64,000 bases of DNA from assembly GCF_030272615.1 (NCBI RefSeq), contig NC_081409.1, forward strand, positions 21,268,260 to 21,332,259, read 5' to 3'. The stretch's first letter is position 1; the number at the start of each line of letters is the position of its first letter. Source of the stretch: Cryptomeria japonica (Eukaryota; Streptophyta; Pinopsida; Cupressales; Cupressaceae). Position numbers and translations under genes: made by a program. The notes below the pieces were generated by a model that saw only the letters and a program-made list of their open reading frames with translations, searched no databases and was not told where the DNA came from. Positions 9,750 to 20,931 of this stretch are shown here, piece by piece.

Positions 9750-10939
9750 TGTAGCGTCATAAAATTGCGACACTTGCAATTTCGACTGCATTTGGGTCTT
9801 CACGATGGCGGCGCAATGTTGAACCTGAATGGAGACCCCGAAACCTGTTTACGACATCAAAAACTGCATCTTTCTGCACCTTGGCCTGATCCTCCTTGCA
9901 CCCTGTTGTCCCGGGAGGTGGGACCATGGCACCCAGTGCCCTAGTCCCTGGCCCTATTTTGGGCCCGGTCTCTTATTGGGCATCGGGTCTTCAAGTTTGC
10001 AATTTGGAAAATAATGCTCCTAGGTCAGCCTAAGGTCGGAAAAACCAGTCTCCTAATCCTAATTGACAAGTATATAAACTACATTTTCCCTCCCAAAAAG
10101 GAGAGGAAAAACATATGTGTGCAAGAGGCGGAAGCGATAGGCAAACATTCAAACATTCAAACATTCAAGCATTCCTTCAAGCAATTGAGCATTCTAAGTC
10201 TCCATTCAAGGCTAGGTGTTGCATTCAAGACAAGGATTCAACCATTGAAGAGGAGATCACCTACAACATGCAACATACAACACCATTACACCTTCGCATG
10301 TAAGAATACAAACATTCTTACAACAAGGTATCAGTACTTGATTACATTACAAACATTTACATTTACAGCATTCTCATTTCTTGGTTAATTCCAAAACCGG
10401 GGTTTGACCTGAAGGTAAACCCCTAATCCCTAACCCCCCAATCGTCCTCTCTTTTCTGTGTGTAGGTTGCAGGTACACGGCTATAATTGAAGATCTGGAA
10501 TCCTTGTGCAGAGACAAACAGATCCCCCTTCGTTTCGCGGATTTTTCGGAGGACCGTGTGCACTCCGGGTGCCATCGTCCCGTCAACTTTCACTCAAACT
10601 TGTAGGACAGCATCGTCTCAACATTTTACTGCTGATTTCAGGTCCGTAGCTTCATCACGTGTCCCTATCTCCGTCTACAAGCGAATCTTTCTTACTTTTA
10701 CATACATTCCTAGTTCAATCCTTCTATCTACATTCTTTACAAAAGAGGGTATCCTTGTTGTCACAACCCTTGAAACTCATTTAGAATTCAATCTTGCATT
10801 GTGTGGGATTGGATCTTGTGGGTTTCAACCCCTCTTTTGAATGTAAAGTCTCTCCTAAGTGAAAACCATCAATCCTAGTGACCTCCTTTCTCTCTCCATG
10901 GAGTGGGGGAACACCTAGGGTTCGATTTTCCGCTTTACA
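9750..10939 (+). repeat. 3' LTR of element 2
   Basis: It runs TGTAGCG to CTTTACA and is followed by the target duplication GGTTT. It carries a single 31-bp unit where the 5' LTR has four, and the TATA box near 10071. Confidence 0.92.
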
Positions 10940-10944
10940 GGTTT

Positions 10945-11159
10945 TAAAGGAAGATCTAGTGGACAAGGTAGAGGTTCCTCATATTTTGCGTAAATGAAGT
11001 GTTACCATTGTAACCAACTTGGTCATCCAGCATATAGGTGTCTAGAGAAGGGTGTTATCATCATCACAAGGTGGTGAAAGGAGAGTGAACTATCTTCAAG
11101 AAGAGTCTTTGAGTAGCAAGACTTAAGAGCTTACCTTAGAATCAGAGGTAGGTGACAAC
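10945..11159 (+). pseudogene. Element 1 gag, 3' portion with zinc knuckle
   Basis: The gag frame resumes after element 2 with a Gly/Arg/Ser-rich linker. A stop near 10991 follows, then a CCHC knuckle at about 11000-11041 (Cys-Tyr-His-Cys, Gly-His-Pro, Arg-Cys). A frameshift near 11050 and another stop near 11123 separate it from the protease frame. The knuckle would bind element RNA. Confidence 0.7.
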
Positions 11160-14100
11160 TTGATGATAAGGAGAACTTTGATCAAAGAACCGGTCAGAGA
11201 AGAGCCAAGCCAAAGAAGGTCCTTATTTAGGATCAAATGCAAGATTATGGACAAGGTTTGCAAAGTGATCATTGACTCAGGGTCAACAGACAACATTATG
11301 TCAGAAGAGGCAGTGAGTAAGCTCAAATTGCAAAGGATACCTCATAACAACCCATATAGAGTCACTTGGTTGAACAAAGGCCAACATGTCCTAGTTAATA
11401 AGCAAGCATGGGTGGATTTTACCATTGGGAGGTATAAGGACAAGGTGTTATGTGATGTCCTACCCATGGATGCATGCCATCTTCTATTGGGAAGACCATG
11501 GAAATTTGATAGACAAGCTATTCATGATGGAGCCAAGAATGCATACTCATTCAAGAAAGATGGAGTCACATTTAGGATTCGGTCTATCCTTGAAGAAGGT
11601 GAAAAGAGGGCAGCAGGTCCTAATGTTCTTTTGGTGAGCGAAAAACAGTTCTTGAAGACACTTGAGGAAGGTGAAGGTATAGGGTTTGCATTAGTAGTGA
11701 AGCCTAAGGAGGAAGATAAGAAAGAGCAGCCAGATTTGCCAATAGAGGTTCAAGACTTGTTGAAGAAGTTCAAAGGCATAGTGAGTGATGGATAGCCAGC
11801 CACCTTACCTCCTAAAAGAACCATAAGCCATCAAATAGACTTCATTCCCAGAGCATCCTTACCTAACAAGGCAGCTTATAAAATGACTTCCCAACAAAAT
11901 ATTGAGATTGTCAATCAAATCCAAGAGCTCTTAGACCAAGGCCTAATTAGGAAAAGCATTAGCCCTTGTGTTGTCCCTACCATGTTAGCCACAAAGAAAG
12001 GTGGTACTTGGAGGTTGTGTACTGATTCTAGAGCTATAAATAGGATCACCATTAGATATAGGTTTCCAATTCCTAGAATAGAAGACCTAATGGATTGTTT
12101 AGGGGAAGCCAAATACTTTACCAAGATTGATCTTAAAAGTGGATACCACCAAATTAGGATTAAGGAGGGTGATGAGTGGAAACTGCATTTAAGACTACAT
12201 AGGGTTTTTTATGAATGGCTTGTAATGCCATTTGGCTTATCCAATGCTCCAAGCACCTTCACGAGACTCATAAATGAGGTGATGAAGGACTTTATAGGTA
12301 AATTTGTGCTGGTATAACTAGATGATATTCTCATTTTCAGTAAGGATAGGGCAGATCATATTAATCATTTGCAAAATGTACTACAAAGATTGTATGATGA
12401 AAAGTTAACCATGAACTTGGACAAGTGTGAATTTGTTAAGCAAGAGTTGGTTTACCTTGGGTTTGTGTTGTCTTGAGGAAACCTCAAGATGGATCCCAGG
12501 AAGGTTGAAGCCATAGTAAATTGGCCTACTATTAAGTCAGCAACAGAGGTGAGAAGCTTCCATGGACTAGCTCAATACTACAGGAAGTTCATTAAGCAAT
12601 TCAGTGCTATATGTGCACCAATGTTAGACACCATTAGAGGTGGAATGAAGGCAATGTTTTAGTGGAGTGAACAAGCAAATAGAGGTTTTGAAACCTTGAA
12701 GGAGAAGATAGCTACTCAACCAATGTTGGTATTGCCTAGTTTTGAGAAAATTTTCGTAGTGGAAAGTGATGCAAGCAATGTTGCAGTAGGTGTTGTCCTA
12801 AGCCAAGAAGAAAGACCAGTAGCTTTCCATAGTGAAAAGCTAAGTGATGCAAAGAGGAAGTACTCCTCTTATGACTTGGAACTATATGATTTAGTGCAGG
12901 CTTTGAGGAAGTGGAGACGCTATCTCCTTCCTAAGGAATTTGTAGTCTATACGGACAATCAAGCATTGAGCTTTCTAAACTCACAAGACAAACTCAGACA
13001 TAAACACATGAAATGGGTGGAGTACATGCAAGCCTACACATTCACAATCAAGCACAAGAAATGACAGTTAAACCGGGTTGCTGATGCATTAAGCAGGAGA
13101 CTTTTGACAGTCCAAGAAATCCAATTGAGGAGCATAGGAATTGACAGTTTTATAGACCTATACTCGGAGGATGAAGACTTCTCAAACGCCTACAAGGTGT
13201 GTAAGTAGTATCAAAGTCATTTCCATAGTGAGTATTCTGATTTTACTTTGCAAAATGGACTATTGTTTATAGGTGGACAACTGTGTGTGCCTAGAGGCTC
13301 AATGAGAGAAAATCTCATACAAGAGAAGCATAATGGCAGAATTAGTGGTCATTTTGGAGTCAATAAGACTCAAGAGTTGGTTCAGAGGTATTACTATTCA
13401 CCTAAGATGAATCAAGATGTGAAAAAGTATGTGGAGACTTGTATAGTTTGCCAAAAGGCCAAAGGTACTTCTTCAAATGTCGGTTTATACCAACCTCTTC
13501 CCATACCAAATAGACCTTGGGAGTGCATTAGTATGAACATTGTAGTAGGTTTACCAAGGACAAAGCACGGATTTGACAGCGTTTATGTCATTATGGACAA
13601 ATTTAGTAGGATGGCCCACTTTGTACCTTGCAAGACTACTCATCATGCATGCCAAATAGCTCATTTGTTCTTCAAAGAAGTGCTAAGGATATATGTTTTA
13701 CCCATGAGCATTGTTTCAGATAGGGACTCAAAGTTCATGAGTCATTTTTGGAAGACACTTTGGCAAAAGCTTGGCACCAACCTATCTTTTGGATCAGCCT
13801 ACTATTCACAAAAAAATGGGCAGATCGAAGTGGTAAATGGGAACTTAGGGAACTTATTGAGGTGCCTTACCAAAGAGTATGGTCATACATGGGATCAAGT
13901 GCTTTTACAAGCTGAATATGCATACAATGAAATAATAAATAGGACCATCGATAAGAGCCCTTTTGAAGTGGTCTATGGTGTTCACCCAAGGGGCATTTTG
14001 GAGTTGAGAGACCTAGGTAGTGCAGCAACAAGAAGTGGATATGCATAAGACTTTGCTCAGTCAATGAAGGAGGTACATGAATCAGTCAAGCAAGCATTGA

Positions 14101-14612
14101 TGGAGAACACAAGCAAAATCAAGCAAAAAGTTGATGAAAGAAGGAAGAACCTCCAATTTCAAGTGGGAGATCTTGTCATGGTGCACCTAAACAAAGAAAG
14201 GCTACAGCAAGGAGTGCCTAACAAGATAGAAATGAGAAGGATGGGTCCATGTGCCATTCTAGCCAAGTATGGAGAAAATGCATACAAGGTGGACCTACCT
14301 AGTGACATAGGATTGTCACCGGTTTTCAACATAGCAGACTTAGTTGCCTACAAAGGACCAATTCAAGGTTCAGATGGCAGTCACTCAGAGGTATCAGATG
14401 ATGTGAACAACCTTTAACTACCAGCAAAACCAAATCCAAAGGCTGAGAAGGTGTTGAGTTCAAGGATCTCCAAGAAGACAAGACATCAAATCTATTGGGA
14501 GCACCTAATCAAATGGCAGGGTATGGATGATGTTGAAGCTACATGGGTGCTTGAGACAAAGTTTAAGAAGCTAGGAATTGATCAGAATCTGATTCCCAAG
14601 GAGGTGACTTAG
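11160..14612 (+). pseudogene. Element 1 pro-pol (protease, RT, RNase H, integrase, chromodomain-like)
   Basis: The frame is the same from start to end, with premature stops at 11793, 12315, 12474, 12660, 13062, 13206, 14046 and 14415. The protease core Ile-Ile-Asp-Ser-Gly-Ser is near 11270. RT motifs include Lys-Ile-Asp-Leu-Lys-Ser-Gly-Tyr-His and Met-Pro-Phe-Gly-Leu. The active-site Tyr-Leu-Asp-Asp has its Tyr replaced by the stop at 12315. RNase H is at about 12740-13060. Integrase has an HHCC finger (13327-13460). Its first catalytic Asp is replaced by Asn (13536-13538), while the second Asp and Glu are present. The tail at 14480-14560 keeps Leu-Ile-Lys-Trp-Gln-Gly and Ala-Thr-Trp, a chromodomain pattern. 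It is inactive. Confidence 0.9.
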
Positions 14613-14632
14613 TTTTCTTTTGTTTGGGAGAA

Positions 14633-14830
14633 TGGTGGAGGAGCACCTAGGACTTAGGCTTATAGGTTTTTCTCAATTTTGGCTTGTACTAACCTTAGCC
14701 AAGTCAGGTACTCAATAAGGACTCTAAGAGGGTCCAAAGAGTGAGTGTGATGAGTAAATTGTAGGCCTAGATTGAGTTACTTCTTCTTGGGTTTGCATTT
14801 TGTGCATAGGTAGTGGTTTGAGTAGGAAAT
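14633..14830 (+). repeat. Truncated 3' LTR of element 1
   Basis: TGGTGGAGGAGCACC aligns with the start of the 5' LTR for about 200 bp and breaks off after gtagtggtttgagtag. The purine-rich GGGAGAA just upstream (about 14626-14632) is the probable polypurine tract. Confidence 0.85.
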
Positions 14831-15119
14831 TATTGCTTTCTCATATAGTTGCATCAATAAAACATGATGATTGTCTGAGTTATTCAGCTGTCTTCACTGA
14901 AAAGAACGAAGGTTGTCTCATTTCCTAGATACTTGTTCATGAAGTCTTTAGGAGATCTTTAGTCATTCATCTTCAACATCACATTGTGATTAAGATTTAT
15001 CCTTGGTTGGGTAGAGGTTTCCTTATCAAGTCTTGTTACCAGAAAAAAAAAATCAATTACTATATCTAACACATTAATCAAAAGCTCTAAGTCATTATAG
15101 ATACCTAGTTGGTCATGTG
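14831..15119 (+). other. Unassigned flank between elements 1 and 3
   Basis: I see no gene or repeat that I recognise. Its right end carries the ATGTG target copy of element 3 (15115-15119), so the natural continuation is at 21755. Confidence 0.5.
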
Positions 15120-15912
15120 TGCTGGCATTCTACACTCTAGTGAGAAATGATGGTGTTGTCATTGATGGCAACCTATTGGCAACCTTCAGGCAACCACCCG
15201 ACATTCATCTAGTAAACCACCGACAGGCACTGACATCGGCAGACACTTCACCGGCAGCGGCAACAATGCATACTGCCACTCCAGCCAATAGGGATAAACT
15301 TTTGTTTATTGTATTTAATTGTAAATATCTTTTGTAAAGTCGATATGACATATTGTAATAGACTCATATATGTATGAGATCTTGTAAATCATTTTGATAG
15401 GAGAGAGGATATAGAAGTTGAGATATATGTGAATGCATAGGACAAATTTTGTATAAGGTTTATGGTTATGGTATGAGCTTAAACCGGTACTGAACCTGGC
15501 ATAGCTAATGTTGATTTGAAGCAATATATTGTATTGAATTTTCATAATCCATTTTGTAAATCAGTGAGACTTCTATTTTGTAAATTGAGCAGTGAGCTCT
15601 AGGCAGTTGGCCTTCCTGCATGTGGAGACCCCTCATTGTAAGTAATATTTATTCATTGCCTAGTGAGTGAATATTGTGGGTCACAAATCCCACCGATGTT
15701 TTTCCCACACCGGGTTTCCTTGTTAAACATCTTGTGTTATGGTGTGTTTTCTATGTTGTCTTTATTGTTCTTGTTTTACTACATTAATTCTTATTTACCG
15801 ATACACTATTTTGGAATGCAAAATACTTAATAAGGTTAAATATTCTATAAAACGGTCACCCCCCCCCCCCCCCCTCTTCTCAGTATCTTTGGGACTATCA
15901 TCAATCCTAACA
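15120..15912 (+). repeat. 5' LTR of element 3
   Basis: It is 793 bp, ending CCTAACA just before the primer site. A run of 16 C residues (15859-15874) replaces the mixed CCCCTCCCCT tract of the 3' LTR. Confidence 0.9.
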
Positions 15913-15914
15913 AT

Positions 15915-15926
15915 TGGTATCAAAGC
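15915..15926 (+). promoter_or_regulatory. Primer binding site, element 3
   Basis: TGGTATCAAAGC follows the 5' LTR and differs by one base from the standard tRNA-Met site used by elements 1, 4, 5 and 6. Confidence 0.75.
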
Positions 15927-15983
15927 TTGGTCCTCTATTTTCAAAAGCCTAATAGCTTGAGGAAGATTCTGACACCAATACAG

Positions 15984-17096
15984 ATGGAGAACTTAAGAAA
16001 GCAATTGGAAGGAGCTCTTGTAGACTATGATTCAGAGAAGTTGAAGAATATCAAACTTGAAGATGATCTGAGGACTGCATAAGAATTCATTCAAGGATTT
16101 CAGGAGAATCTTAATATTGCTAGAAATAAGAGAAAAGAAGTTCATGAGAAGATGCAGAATGACAATGATGAAAAGGAAACTCTTAATGAGCTTGTGAACA
16201 AGATGAGGCAAGAAAACATGACTATGAGGAATGAAATGCAAGACATGACTATGAGATTTTGTAAAGACATTGAAGACAGAAAGAAGAATGAAGATGACTT
16301 GACTAGGAGACTCAATGATGCTGGTAATGAAAATCTAAGACTCAGTCATGAAAATGATATGTTAAAGACGGATCTAATTCACATGCAACATGATAAAACT
16401 GAACTTATGAGGTAGATGGGAATTCTGGAAAATGAGTTGGCTACTGCAAATCAACACAAAGAGAAATTCAAGAAACGTTAAGAAGAACTTGATGATATGC
16501 TAAAAAGTCAGAAACCTAATGGAGATACTAATGGACTTGGATTTGAAATTGATGAAAGTTTCGGTACTGCAAACAATCATGATCATAGTATACCGGTAAG
16601 ACAACCTAATGCTTACAAATTTAATGGGAAATGTTTTAACTGTAACAAGTATGGTCATAGAGAAAATCAGTGTAGATCTAAAAATAATCAGAACATTAAT
16701 GCACCCACTGGTCAATGTTCCAAATGCAACAAAGTTGGTTATAATTCAGAAAACTACATAATGAATGTAAGATGTTATGTTTGCGGAAAATTTGGGCACT
16801 TATCTAATCAATGCAGAACACAAACCGGCATAGGATATGGAAAGGCTATTCAGAAGAATAATGTGACTTGTTATGCTTGTAACAAGATTGGACATATTGC
16901 AAATTTTTGTAGAAGAAAGACTTCACCGGCAAACAATAAAGGACCCAGTTTGAAAGGCAAAGAAAAGGTTGATGAGGTAAAGCAAGAATTTTCAAGACAA
17001 TGGATTAGAAAGATAGATAAAAATGTTGATGAGACTATTCCTTCATCGGTAGAACAAAGTATTACTCCACCGACAGTAAATTATTCATCCAACTGA
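15984..17096 (+). pseudogene. Element 3 ORF1: coiled coil plus four zinc knuckles
   Basis: One frame of 371 codons runs from ATG 15984 to TGA 17096 with stops at 16080, 16413 and 16479. Codons 1-170 are rich in Lys, Glu, Asn and Met with heptad-like spacing, so a long coiled coil. Codons about 215-310 hold four CCHC units: Cys-Phe-Asn-Cys, Cys-Ser-Lys-Cys (degenerate, lacking the last His and Cys), Cys-Tyr-Val-Cys and Cys-Tyr-Ala-Cys. I see no copia capsid domain upstream of the knuckles. The knuckles suggest nucleic-acid binding and the coiled coil self-association, so this may replace a normal Gag. The function is inferred. Confidence 0.7.
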
Positions 17097-17401
17097 GAAG
17101 TAACCCTTTGGGGGTATTGCAGCAAGTTGAATATCATGCAGATTACCCGCGGTAGATGGTGAGAAGATAGATTTCTTCTTTACCGACAGATGTGTTAAGT
17201 TTTCACTTAATCGGCGAGCATTTATTGTGGTTGTTGAATGAAATTTCATTATAAATCATCGGTTTTTCCTCTTTTTTGAATCACCGAGCATTCAAACTAT
17301 CAGAGAGTGCGAAAATCTGAGTGAAGGCATTCAAGGCGAAGAAGTGAAGCGATTTCTTTCAAGCACTCAAACATTATCAGGCAACTTAAGGTATTTTTCA
17401 A

Positions 17402-20400
17402 ATGGCTTCCTCTTATGCTCCCAAATTTATTACAAACCCTACTGTTGTGGAAATTCTAAAACGCCCTCGACCCATTTTTAAAATTATTCCCGAAATAGCC
17501 AAACAAGATGATTCCATAGGCGCATTCTCAAAAATTCCTAAAGGAGTAGCTTATGCTGAAGACCCTAGAATTTATATTCACTGCAATATTGAAGAATTAG
17601 GTTCTGTGGAAATATTAAAGATGTTTAAAACAGTAATTTGTGATGAAAATAGAAATGTCAAACCTGACCACAAGGTTATTGAGACCTTAGGTTTTGTAGA
17701 AATCTTGAACATCCCTGAATTTCCGAAGGAGGTAGTGAGAATTGTCCTAAGTAGGGCACATGGAGAATTTCTTTGGTTAGACTCAGTCTGCAAATTCACC
17801 CGGCAAGCAATTAGGGCAGTGATAGGTTTACCCTCTACTGGCAGCAGACCAGACAAAACAAAGAAGGTACCTAACAACACAGTCATGACCTTAACAGGAG
17901 CAACATCTGATAGTAGATCTCTGAGAGTAAATGACATCAAGGATATCAATGTGAGATTCATAAGTATGATTTTAGGCTATAAGACTACACATGCAAACCG
18001 ACTTAACTCGATTTCTAGTCTTTGCATTAAAAGTGCTTATGATATGGTAAATAATGATGCAAAAATAGATGTATGTGAATGGCTAAGGATGAACTAGTTG
18101 ATAATTTGAAAAAAATAAAAGGAGACAAGAAATGAACATTTCATTTTGGTAATCTTTTGGTATGTCTTATGTTGTATTTTTCAAAACAAATTCCCAGTAT
18201 TGGACACAAAGATTTTGGATATGGCATACCGGTAGGCAAACAATTGCAAGAAGCCTTCACCGGCATGGGTACTGCTAGAGAAAACAATATAACTAAATAT
18301 TTCAAAGCTTTCCAAACCAAAATGAAAACCAGAGAGAGACTACCACAAAGTATAGTAGACAAATGTGATAAGGAAATATGCTTTGTGATTAAGAAAGATG
18401 AAATATGGATGGAAGTAGTTATTCCTAGAATTGTATGGGTAACTGAAATGGGGTATGAGGCTGACGTAAATATTATTGAGACTTATGCTAAAGCCCTGTT
18501 AGAAGCACCTAGAGAACCAACCAAAGAACTTTTTGGCAGTGCAGAAACAATTGAGAGCGGTGTACAAACATTGAAACAAAGGAAAAGAAGAGAAAAGTAT
18601 ATAAGAGATGCATCAAAACAAGTAAAGGAAATAAAAGAAAATATTATGAACCTTACTGGAATAAAGGAAAGTGAACTGGAACCATTGCAACCGGAGGCAC
18701 ATATCTCACTAGTTGGCACATCATCTGACAGTGAGATACCTGTTGAATTTAAGAGAGTTGATAGGAAGAGAAAACCTTCACCGGTACCCTCTCCTTCACC
18801 CAAGAAAACAAGAACTCTGAGAAAGAAGCAATAAGCGGTAAGACAACCGGCAAAGAAGTTGACACCCAAGAAGAAACAGAAACAGGTTATACCACCTTTG
18901 GATAACTTACTAAATGAAATCACTGATGATGGTAACTTGGCAAATGTGAGCAAGTTGTATAACACATTTACTGATTCAGAAAAGGAAAGTGTTGAAAACA
19001 GCATTATTCTACATCTCGACATCTACAAGAAAGTGCTAATTGAAGTTGTAGATGATTTATCAAATGATCTATTCAGAAGGTTAGATGCAAAAAGGATTGT
19101 TGTAATGGAGTTAGATAAGAAACTTAAGGTTGAAAAACTTATGGTTGTTCATCAAATTAACTCGAAAGAGGAGATTGATGAATTAATTTGTGAAGCTAAC
19201 AGATCAATTTTTGCTAGTGGTCACCGGTAAGTGAGCTTAATGGCTGAGAGTAAATAAAATTGCAGAGAAAACAACTAACAAATGGGATATCTTTTTTGTA
19301 GAAAAGGAAAAATAGGAAGAATTGAACCGACCCAAGAAAACATTCAAAGTTTATCAGAAGGACAAGGACAAAGGGAAAGGTAAAGTTGGTGGAATACCAA
19401 AACTCAAAATAACTGACAACTTATCACCACCCTTGGATACTACACCGGTACACATTGTTGATACATCGGCTACTGATAATGTGGACATAACATATGATGA
19501 CACTAACCCTGAATCAGAAATTCTATTCACCATGAATGTTGATACTCAAGAAGTGAACATTATTGTGGACAAAGACAGCACAAAGGTATAGGATGATATT
19601 GCTGGCAGTGGAAACATTGCTGAGCAACCGGCAGAAAATGTAGAGGTTTTGGACATTGGAATAAATACTGGTAGTGTAGATGTTGGCACTGAGAAACAGA
19701 GACAGAGATATCGGCAGTTGATAACATAGAGATACTGGCAGTTGATAACATAGAGAAACCAACAGAGAAACCGATAGAGGCACAGGTACATGTTGAGATA
19801 GCAAAACCGGTAATCACTGAGAAACCCAAACCACTACAGATTGAAACACAAACTCAGACTGATCCACCGGAGGTAGATACAAGCAAATTGGTTACTAACA
19901 CTGGAAGCACTGAAATAATAAAGGCAGTTGGTCAAACATCTGAATTCAAACCCACTTATGTGATAGAAGTACTTCTGGACTCAATTAAGAAGATAATTGA
20001 TTGTAATGCATTGGCCTACAAGGCAATTGATGATACCATACCTATTCTTAAGATGATTGCACCAAAATGCAATGTAGATAATGTAGGATTATTTAGGAGA
20101 GTTAGACACATTGTCTAAATTTATTATTGGAAATGTAATAAGAGTGGATAAGGTAAATGAGGATACATTCAAAGAGAAAATGGAAAAAGAAAAAGAAAAA
20201 TTCTTTGAGACAATAAAGAAGTGCATTGAGCATATTAACACACTTTTACCGGCACTAAATACAACAATTTTGGAGTATAAGGAACTGTATAGAGAAACAT
20301 GCAAGCCACATCTGTTGACCCAGGACATTGAAAAAGAAATAAGCAGAGTACAAAAGGAAATTGATGATATAGCTGATAACATCATTGGTTCATCCAAACC

Positions 20401-20728
20401 TATATCGGTTATTGAGCAAAAAATAGCAGGATATGAGGAAAAGTTGGAGAAATTTGAGAAGGAAAAAGCAAGGATCAAGGCAAATGCCAGAGAGCTGAAG
20501 TATAAACTTAGTCCTAAGTTGGATACTCTTATCTCTCTGAGAAATGAGATATCTAAGGCATTAATTCAAGGGGAAAGATCACCGGACGAGCATATGCATC
20601 GTCTCACCGGCACGATCCAACGAACTGAGGCAACCATGAATGATAGCAACAGATTCATGCAGAGTTTAAATTTGGTTTTGGCTAATATATTTCAAATTGT
20701 AACCAACCGGTTACAAACCTCAAGGTAA
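17402..20728 (+). pseudogene. Element 3 ORF2: long protein of unknown function
   Basis: The segments at 17402-18097, 18157-18834, 18859-19230, 19322-19591, 19888-20118 and 20111-20728 read as one broken gene of roughly 1000 codons. The N-terminal 400 codons look globular. Their layout recalls plant 'putative transposon protein' domains found in other LTR elements (weak impression, not a motif match). Around 18760-18835 is a Lys/Arg/Pro/Ser patch like a nuclear signal. The region 19320-19870 is Thr/Val/Asp/Glu-rich, with a 24-bp tandem repeat near 19708-19755. The C-terminal 200 codons are coiled coil. No polymerase or integrase residues are seen. A frameshift near 18090 and several stops break it. 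Confidence 0.55.
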
Positions 20729-20918
20729 AATTTTGCACTTGTTTGACAATTTTTGACAACCTTTGTCATTGATGTCAAAGGGGGAGTAGTGGACAGAGAA
20801 AAATATCTATTCAGAGGAAATCATCTAGTCAGGGGGAGCACATACTTTTTGGCAAATTTTTGGACTTCAATTTTTGGAAACAGTTTTGGATTTTTCTCAT
20901 GAGCATTGCCATCAATGC

Positions 20919-20931
20919 CAAAGGGGGAGAT
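20919..20931 (+). promoter_or_regulatory. Polypurine tract, element 3
   Basis: CAAAGGGGGAGAT directly precedes the 3' LTR. The phrase 'catcaatgccaaagggggag' is also present at the same place in element 6, so the two share this 3' untranslated end. A similar tract (gtcaaagggggagtag) lies about 145 bp upstream. Confidence 0.8.

Larger units (their letters stand above)
2880..10939 (+). mobile_element. Element 2: complete gag-only LTR retrotransposon (TR-GAG-like)
   Basis: LTRs at 2880-4170 and 9750-10939 both start TGTAGCGTCA and end CTTTACA. The 5-bp target duplication GGTTT is at 2875-2879 and 10940-10944. The 8.06-kb element has one long ORF (5547-8996) with a gag domain and a protease-like region, and no RT, RNase H or integrase. 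The remaining internal sequence is non-coding. This fits the published idea of terminal-repeat retrotransposons with a GAG domain, which need polymerase from an autonomous partner. The intact duplication and open frame suggest a younger insertion than element 1. Confidence 0.92.
248..14830 (+). mobile_element. Element 1: decayed Ty3/gypsy chromovirus-type retrotransposon
   Basis: The start of the 5' LTR (248) matches sequence at 14633-14830, which follows the pol frame and a purine-rich tract ending near 14632. A tRNA-Met primer site follows the 5' LTR. The order is gag, zinc knuckle, protease, RT, RNase H, integrase, chromodomain-like tail, which is the Ty3/gypsy (Metaviridae) order. Element 2 interrupts gag. 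Without it the element is about 6.5 kb. The 3' LTR is cut after about 200 bp, so no target duplication can be checked. Pol has eight premature stops and the integrase lacks one catalytic Asp, so it cannot act by itself. Confidence 0.85.
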
